Below are positions 60,452 to 64,000 of a stretch of DNA of 64,000 nt, piece by piece. Origin of the DNA: Ehretia macrophylla. Taxonomy: Eukaryota; Streptophyta; Magnoliopsida; Boraginales; Ehretiaceae. How positions within the stretch are numbered: position 1 is the first letter of the stretch; each line of letters begins with the position of its first letter. The stretch is taken from NCBI GenBank assembly GCA_037974665.1, contig CM075770.1:95166850-95230849 (forward strand), in the 5' to 3' direction. A model generated the notes under the pieces. The model saw only the letters and a list, made by a program, of their open reading frames with translations, ran no database searches and was not told the origin of the DNA. The translations under genes were made by a program, and so were the position numbers.

Positions 60452-60930
60452 AGATGGAAGAGCAACGCACTATAGTGCATCGGGTACTGAGGGATCACAA
60501 AATCACAATTGTCGCCATTCTGTAGCATGACAAAGAAAATGTCTGTAGTCGCGAGAAAAAGAAAACAAAAAGAAAAATACAAAATTCTATTGTCCAATTA
60601 ATTTTTTTTTTAATTTTTCAATCTGTCGCCTAAGTATTTTTTGTTTTTATTTATTTTATTTAATCTATCTCCTGATTAATTTCTTCTTTTTTAAAAAAAA
60701 TTTCATCGCCAAGTAGTTGTTGAACTAATTTTTTATTTTTTATAATTTTTGTCACTATGTTTTTTTTCTAAATCTTTTTCACTTTTCATCGCCTATTTAA
60801 TTTTTTTTTTAAACATATTATTAAAATAATACAGAATTAGTAAATATTAATAAATTTTTTATATAAAGCAAATTGAATATACTATACAATATCTATTTAT
60901 ACAATTTTTTTTTTTTAAATAAATATCTAC
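60452..60930. other. Low-complexity AT-rich stretch
   Basis: Long T and A runs with a recurring TCGCC core (TGTCGCC, CATCGCC) at about 60516, 60625, 60706 and 60790. No gene is seen. Confidence 0.5.
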
Positions 60931-60933
60931 TAC

Positions 60934-61130
60934 GAATGGCCGCCTGGTTGATCAAGCTGACAGGCTAGGAAGGAGTTTCAGAGTGCTGAGATCTACTCCC
61001 GCATTGGCACATGAGGGTTGTCTGGCATTGCATCTCATGTTGTTGTTCCACCATCATGCTGCATGCACTGTTGTTGCTCTGCCGACACCCATTGCTGCTT
61101 CTTCTCAAGTTGACGCTTTGAGGTCTTTAT
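60934..61130. other. GC-richer island of unknown origin
   Basis: About 200 bp of clearly higher GC content lies between AT-rich stretches. A - strand frame reads KKQQWVSAEQQQCMQHDGG, then stops. It could be a captured gene fragment, but I do not recognise it. Confidence 0.3.
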
Positions 61131-61137
61131 AGCCTAA

Positions 61138-61475
61138 GGGCAAACTCAATGGGAGACTTTAAAATGTAAAAATTTTTATTTTGGGGTATTTTTGTGCATT
61201 TTTAGAGCCTCATACTATAAAAGGTAGCACTATTTATGGAAAAAGTACGTGAGGTCCACTACTTTTGGATTAAAAGATGTCAAAATAGAGTTTCAGGCTC
61301 CAAAATGTTCAACAAATTCTGGAACTTTATTTTGACATCTTTTAACCCAAAAGTAATGGACCCAACGTATTTTTTTTATAAATAATATTACTTTTTAAAG
61401 TATGAGATTTTAAAAATATACAAAAATACCCCAAAATAAAAAAATTTATATTTTAAAGACCCATTAAAGATAGCC
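61138..61475. mobile_element. Tourist-like (PIF/Harbinger-type) MITE, 338 bp
   Basis: The two halves are inverted copies of about 160 bp (GACTTTAAAATGTAAAAAT... against ...ATTTATATTTTAAAGACCC). The 3-bp TSD TAA lies at 61135-61137 and 61476-61478. The ends GGGC...GCC and the TAA TSD suggest a Tourist-like MITE. It has no coding capacity. Confidence 0.75.
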
Positions 61476-61478
61476 TAA

Positions 61479-61950
61479 ATGACAACAATGTCAACATCCC
61501 ACTACGTGGGGCTGGGGGCAATAATGGGGATATCGTGTGCTACCCTACCTATGCGGATCCCCTGTGTGAGGCCGGGGTCAAAAACTGGAGCCGAATAAAT
61601 TGATTGTCCCAAGTAATTAACAAAATTGGGCCAAAGAAACTATTTAGGCCGAATAAATATATTTGATCCAAATCAATTGATTGGCCCAATTAACTATATT
61701 AGCCGAATGGTATTTCGTCCAAATGTATTGATTGTACCATTTATGTTATTGAGCCAATAAAATTATTTTGGGTAAAACAAGGTATCTTGCCCAATATTAT
61801 GCTTTAAATTATCTAAACTAATATAGTAACAGTAATTTAACTAACTAAAGACTATTAAATTAACACTAATTTAACTTATTCAAATAATTTAACCAATTTT
61901 ACTAACTTAACTAGTTTAACTAATCAATTTAACTAAATTAACTAATTACC
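61479..61950. other. Intergenic with a degenerate GCCGAAT repeat
   Basis: At about 61590-61770, GCCGAATAAAT...TTGGGCC-like units of about 55-60 bp recur three to four times. Before them lies CCACTACGTGGGGCTGGGGG and related GC-rich sequence. No gene is seen. Confidence 0.45.
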
Positions 61951-62215
61951 CAATCTATTACATAAAAACATAATTAAATAATCTATTACATACATCAATT
62001 AAAATTAAACATAATTCAACAATCTATTACATACATTAGTTAAAACTAAACTTAAATACATACATTAAACTCAATTAAACAATCTATCACATACATTAAA
62101 TAGAACTAAACTTAATTAAATACTATAACCATAAATTGACAATCCATTACATATGTTAATTAAAACTAAACTTAATTAAATAAAAAAAATTATAAAAAAA
62201 ATATATTACATACAT
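61951..62215. repeat. AT-rich tandem repeat, 60-bp period
   Basis: The motif AATCTATTACATACATTA recurs at about 61952, 61980, 62021, 62081, 62141 and 62201. The last four starts are exactly 60 bp apart, each followed by TAAAACTAAACTTAATTAAA. Confidence 0.85.
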
Positions 62216-62676
62216 TATGATGCGTTTCTGCTTGAAGGGTTTATTGCAATCATTTTTAAAATATTTTTTGTGCTTAATTGATTGCATTTTTAGTCATTTG
62301 TACCATTTATTGATAAATTCATTTCATTATTTGTAATTGTTAAAATGATTAATTTATGTGAATTATTTGTGATATAGGGCATGTTCGTAGGGAAAAAGTG
62401 GTATTCATGATAAGGAGTGAGGCCCGAAACAAAACAAAAAAAAAAGGAAAAAATAAAAAATAAAAAATTACCAAAGAAATAATTAAAAAAAATAGAAAAA
62501 TCATAATAGCCCAATCACTAGGCCATAGTGGCCGAATGATTGGGCCATGACCCTTTTTAAGTTTCAAGTTCATGGCAAATACGTGAAGTCTCTGGAATTT
62601 TTTTTTAAAATTTAAAAAAACACAACACCTAACACCACTTGTTTTTTTTTGTTTCTTTTTTTTTCATTGACACCAC
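62216..62676. other. Intergenic, AT-rich
   Basis: Poly-A/T-rich sequence. The overlapping - strand frames at 62290-62573 arise from Phe codons in A-runs and are not genes. Confidence 0.5.
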
Positions 62677-62995
62677 TGTTATGACCCAAGTAGCTATAAA
62701 TTACTCTACTAATAAGAGTCTAAGTCAAGTTAACAAGCAGCTCAGTCTAAGTGAAGAATATCGGATTGGAATTGGTTAGAGCATATGCAAGATAGGTATT
62801 TAGGTGCAAGCTAGTAAGAAGTATAAGTAGCTAGAGAGATATCACATAAAGTGACTAAAAAATGTTGAGTTTTGTTTTCTCTTTTCCTTTCAATTATGCC
62901 TTTAATTGTCAATCTTCAGTTTATTTACTTTATTAAATCAATTCAATCGGTTCGGTTGCGTTAAATTGAAGTTTGTCTTCATCGTAATCGTTACA
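62677..62995 (+). repeat. Candidate short LTR, 319 bp
   Basis: It begins TGTTATGACCC and ends AATCGTTACA, with TG...CA ends, followed immediately by TTGGTACTTTCATTGATTTC, which is like the PBS zone of some plant gypsy elements. The partner LTR is not in the window, so this is not proven. Confidence 0.5.
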
Positions 62996-63015
62996 TTGGT
63001 ACTTTCATTGATTTC

Positions 63016-64000
63016 ATGGCCGAAGGTACTAAACTCTACACCGTGGATCAATATGTTGGATACTACTCTTACCTTCCACCGTCTCAACACTATTATCCCT
63101 ATTCTCTTTCGATCTACTCGCAACCACAGTTTTTCGACTATTATTATCCAAAATCGTTATACCCGCTCGCTCCACCGTACCAACAAGTGCACGAACAATA
63201 TTTTTCTCATGTTGACTCACAGTCTCAGTTTCAAGCCCAATACACCACGTATTCTTATCATCAAGGTCAAATATACAGCTCAGAATGTGGCAATTGCGTA
63301 ACTAGTAGAGAATCGACGGGTGCGTACGAGAAGATGGTTGAGGTGATGTCTGTGAACGTTTCAACGGCGGAGAATTGGGAGGGCATTTCAGCAATGGAAA
63401 TGTGTGAGGTTGCTAATGAGGCACCAATTATCGTTAATGAGGAGAAACATTTTTTTGCGGTGGAGATCTCATCCATGGTGCTCACCAAGAGGGAGGACTT
63501 TGAAGCACAGTCGTATGCCCAATCCATGGCTCCACACTATCAGAATGTGGCTTATGTGTCGTCAAAATTTGGCTCCACAATCGTCGTGCTCTCGCGTTGC
63601 AGCAGCATGGTTCCGCAGGAGGCGGTGACTCTAGAATTTATGAATTTTATTGTTGGTGCGAATCAATTAATATTTGATGGGTATGGGAATTGTGGTGATT
63701 TAGTAAAAGCGAAACAGTTGTTTGATGAAATGCCCCAAAGGCATTTGGCATCATGGAACGCGATAGTTGAAGGGGATAATCGGACTGTTACTGACGGGTG
63801 TGATCGGACTGTTAGAAATCTTCTTTACACTGTCGCAACAAAATTCCCAGCTAATGCTCTGGTGCATCGGCCTATACTACTTAAATATATTGTCACATAT
63901 AAGATCAAAACCCCTGCTCAGCTAGAAGCTGCGCTTTCATTTCTTTCTGCTACTGCTTCAGAGAGTTTGAATATCAATAAATTGGAGGCGGCTTGTGGTG
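63016..64000 (+). CDS. Chimeric open frame: Tyr-rich start, PPR motif, glutaminyl-tRNA synthetase N-terminus (partial)
   Basis: ATG at 63016 opens 328 codons without a stop, running off the window. Residues 1-87 are low-complexity with 19 tyrosines and many Gln, Pro and Ser (MAEGTKLYTV start). Residues about 88-220 are unrecognised. Residues 222-251, GYGNCGDLVKAKQLFDEMPQ then RHLASWNAIV, are one pentatricopeptide repeat of the PLS type. Residues about 257-328, VTDGCDRTVRNLLYTVATK and on through LVHRP, KIKTPAQLEAAL and LEAACGV, match the N-terminal non-catalytic domain of plant glutaminyl-tRNA synthetase. CGGACTGTT occurs at both 63781 and 63805, at the PPR-synthetase junction. A capture chimera inside a retroelement is the simplest reading. 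A degenerate host gene or a continuing intact synthetase gene with a new 5' end cannot be excluded. Confidence 0.8.
   Translation, partial: MAEGTKLYTVDQYVGYYSYLPPSQHYYPYSLSIYSQPQFFDYYYPKSLYPLAPPYQQVHEQYFSHVDSQSQFQAQYTTYSYHQGQIYSSECGNCVTSRESTGAYEKMVEVMSVNVSTAENWEGISAMEMCEVANEAPIIVNEEKHFFAVEISSMVLTKREDFEAQSYAQSMAPHYQNVAYVSSKFGSTIVVLSRCSSMVPQEAVTLEFMNFIVGANQLIFDGYGNCGDLVKAKQLFDEMPQRHLASWNAIVEGDNRTVTDGCDRTVRNLLYTVATKFPANALVHRPILLKYIVTYKIKTPAQLEAALSFLSATASESLNINKLEAACG

Larger units (their letters stand above)
62677..64000 (+). mobile_element. Putative LTR retrotransposon with captured host gene pieces, cut by the right edge
   Basis: A short LTR-like segment (62677-62995), a PBS-like TTGGTACTTTCATTG and a start ATGGCCGAAGG follow the order seen at the 5' end of plant Ty3/gypsy elements. 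The encoded frame then contains PPR and glutaminyl-tRNA synthetase parts rather than gag and pol. The second LTR would be outside the window. The mobile nature is inferred from one end only. Confidence 0.5.

Noticed and set aside
62906-63301. 131-codon frame
   Set aside because: It begins in the candidate LTR and runs in another phase across the start of the chimeric frame; no domain is recognised and the ATG at 63016 has better support.
63404-63628. 74-codon Arg/Leu-rich frame
   Set aside because: It is an out-of-frame shadow of the long chimeric frame that starts at 63016.
1-64000. CRISPR array, rRNA, or tRNA genes
   Set aside because: No regularly spaced short repeats with unique spacers and no recognisable rRNA or tRNA sequence were seen; the genome is plant nuclear.

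Overview
The window comes from a plant nuclear genome, most probably a dicot. It is AT-rich, saturated with LTR retrotransposons, and carries one clear plant gene of the PLAT/LH2 stress family with a plant-type intron. I cannot name the species. No bacterial-type operons, CRISPR arrays, rRNA genes or tRNA genes are visible. Most open frames in the first 56 kb are chance frames inside LTRs.

Positions 1 to about 55845 form a single nested stack of LTR retrotransposons. I resolved it from matching LTRs, target-site duplications (TSDs), primer binding sites (PBS) and polypurine tracts (PPT). The outer host is a decayed SIRE-like Ty1/copia element on the + strand. Its 5' LTR survives as fragments at 24061-24111, 43136-44378 and 48370-48392. 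Its gag and pol remnants lie at 48420-53620 and its truncated 3' LTR at 55157-55845.

Four insertions lie inside that host. (1) An Athila/Tat-like element on the - strand occupies 1-24060 and runs off the left edge. Its LTR is split by a non-autonomous Ty3/gypsy element with 3.5 kb LTRs (3366-23713, TSD TCTCG), which is itself split by three solo LTRs on the - strand (6871-10531, 10835-14267, 14685-18724). (2) A second Athila-like element, +, spans about 24112-43130. Its 3' LTR is split by a Ty1/copia element on the - strand (26626-42826, TSD TATTT), whose own LTR is split by a Ty3/gypsy chromovirus-like element (28056-35060). (3) A 4 kb solo LTR lies at 44379-48364 (TSD CCCAC). (4) A copia-type solo LTR lies at 50159-52258.

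The gypsy LTRs share a module seen eight times (five times in related LTRs, twice in another family, once in a third). It can fold into nested hairpins, and its stems change on both sides while pairing is kept. This looks like a conserved structured RNA or DNA element and is one of the two best leads.

Positions 55846-64000 are a lower-copy region. It holds a Mutator-like inverted-repeat element (56135-57291), the PLAT-domain gene (58634-59361), a foldback element (59966-60442), a Tourist-like MITE (61138-61475) and AT-rich tandem repeats. At the right edge a short LTR (62677-62995) is followed by a 328-codon open frame that continues past the window. That frame fuses a Tyr/Gln/Pro-rich start, a pentatricopeptide-repeat (PPR) motif and the N-terminal domain of glutaminyl-tRNA synthetase. 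It looks like a retrotransposon that captured host gene pieces, and it is the other best lead.
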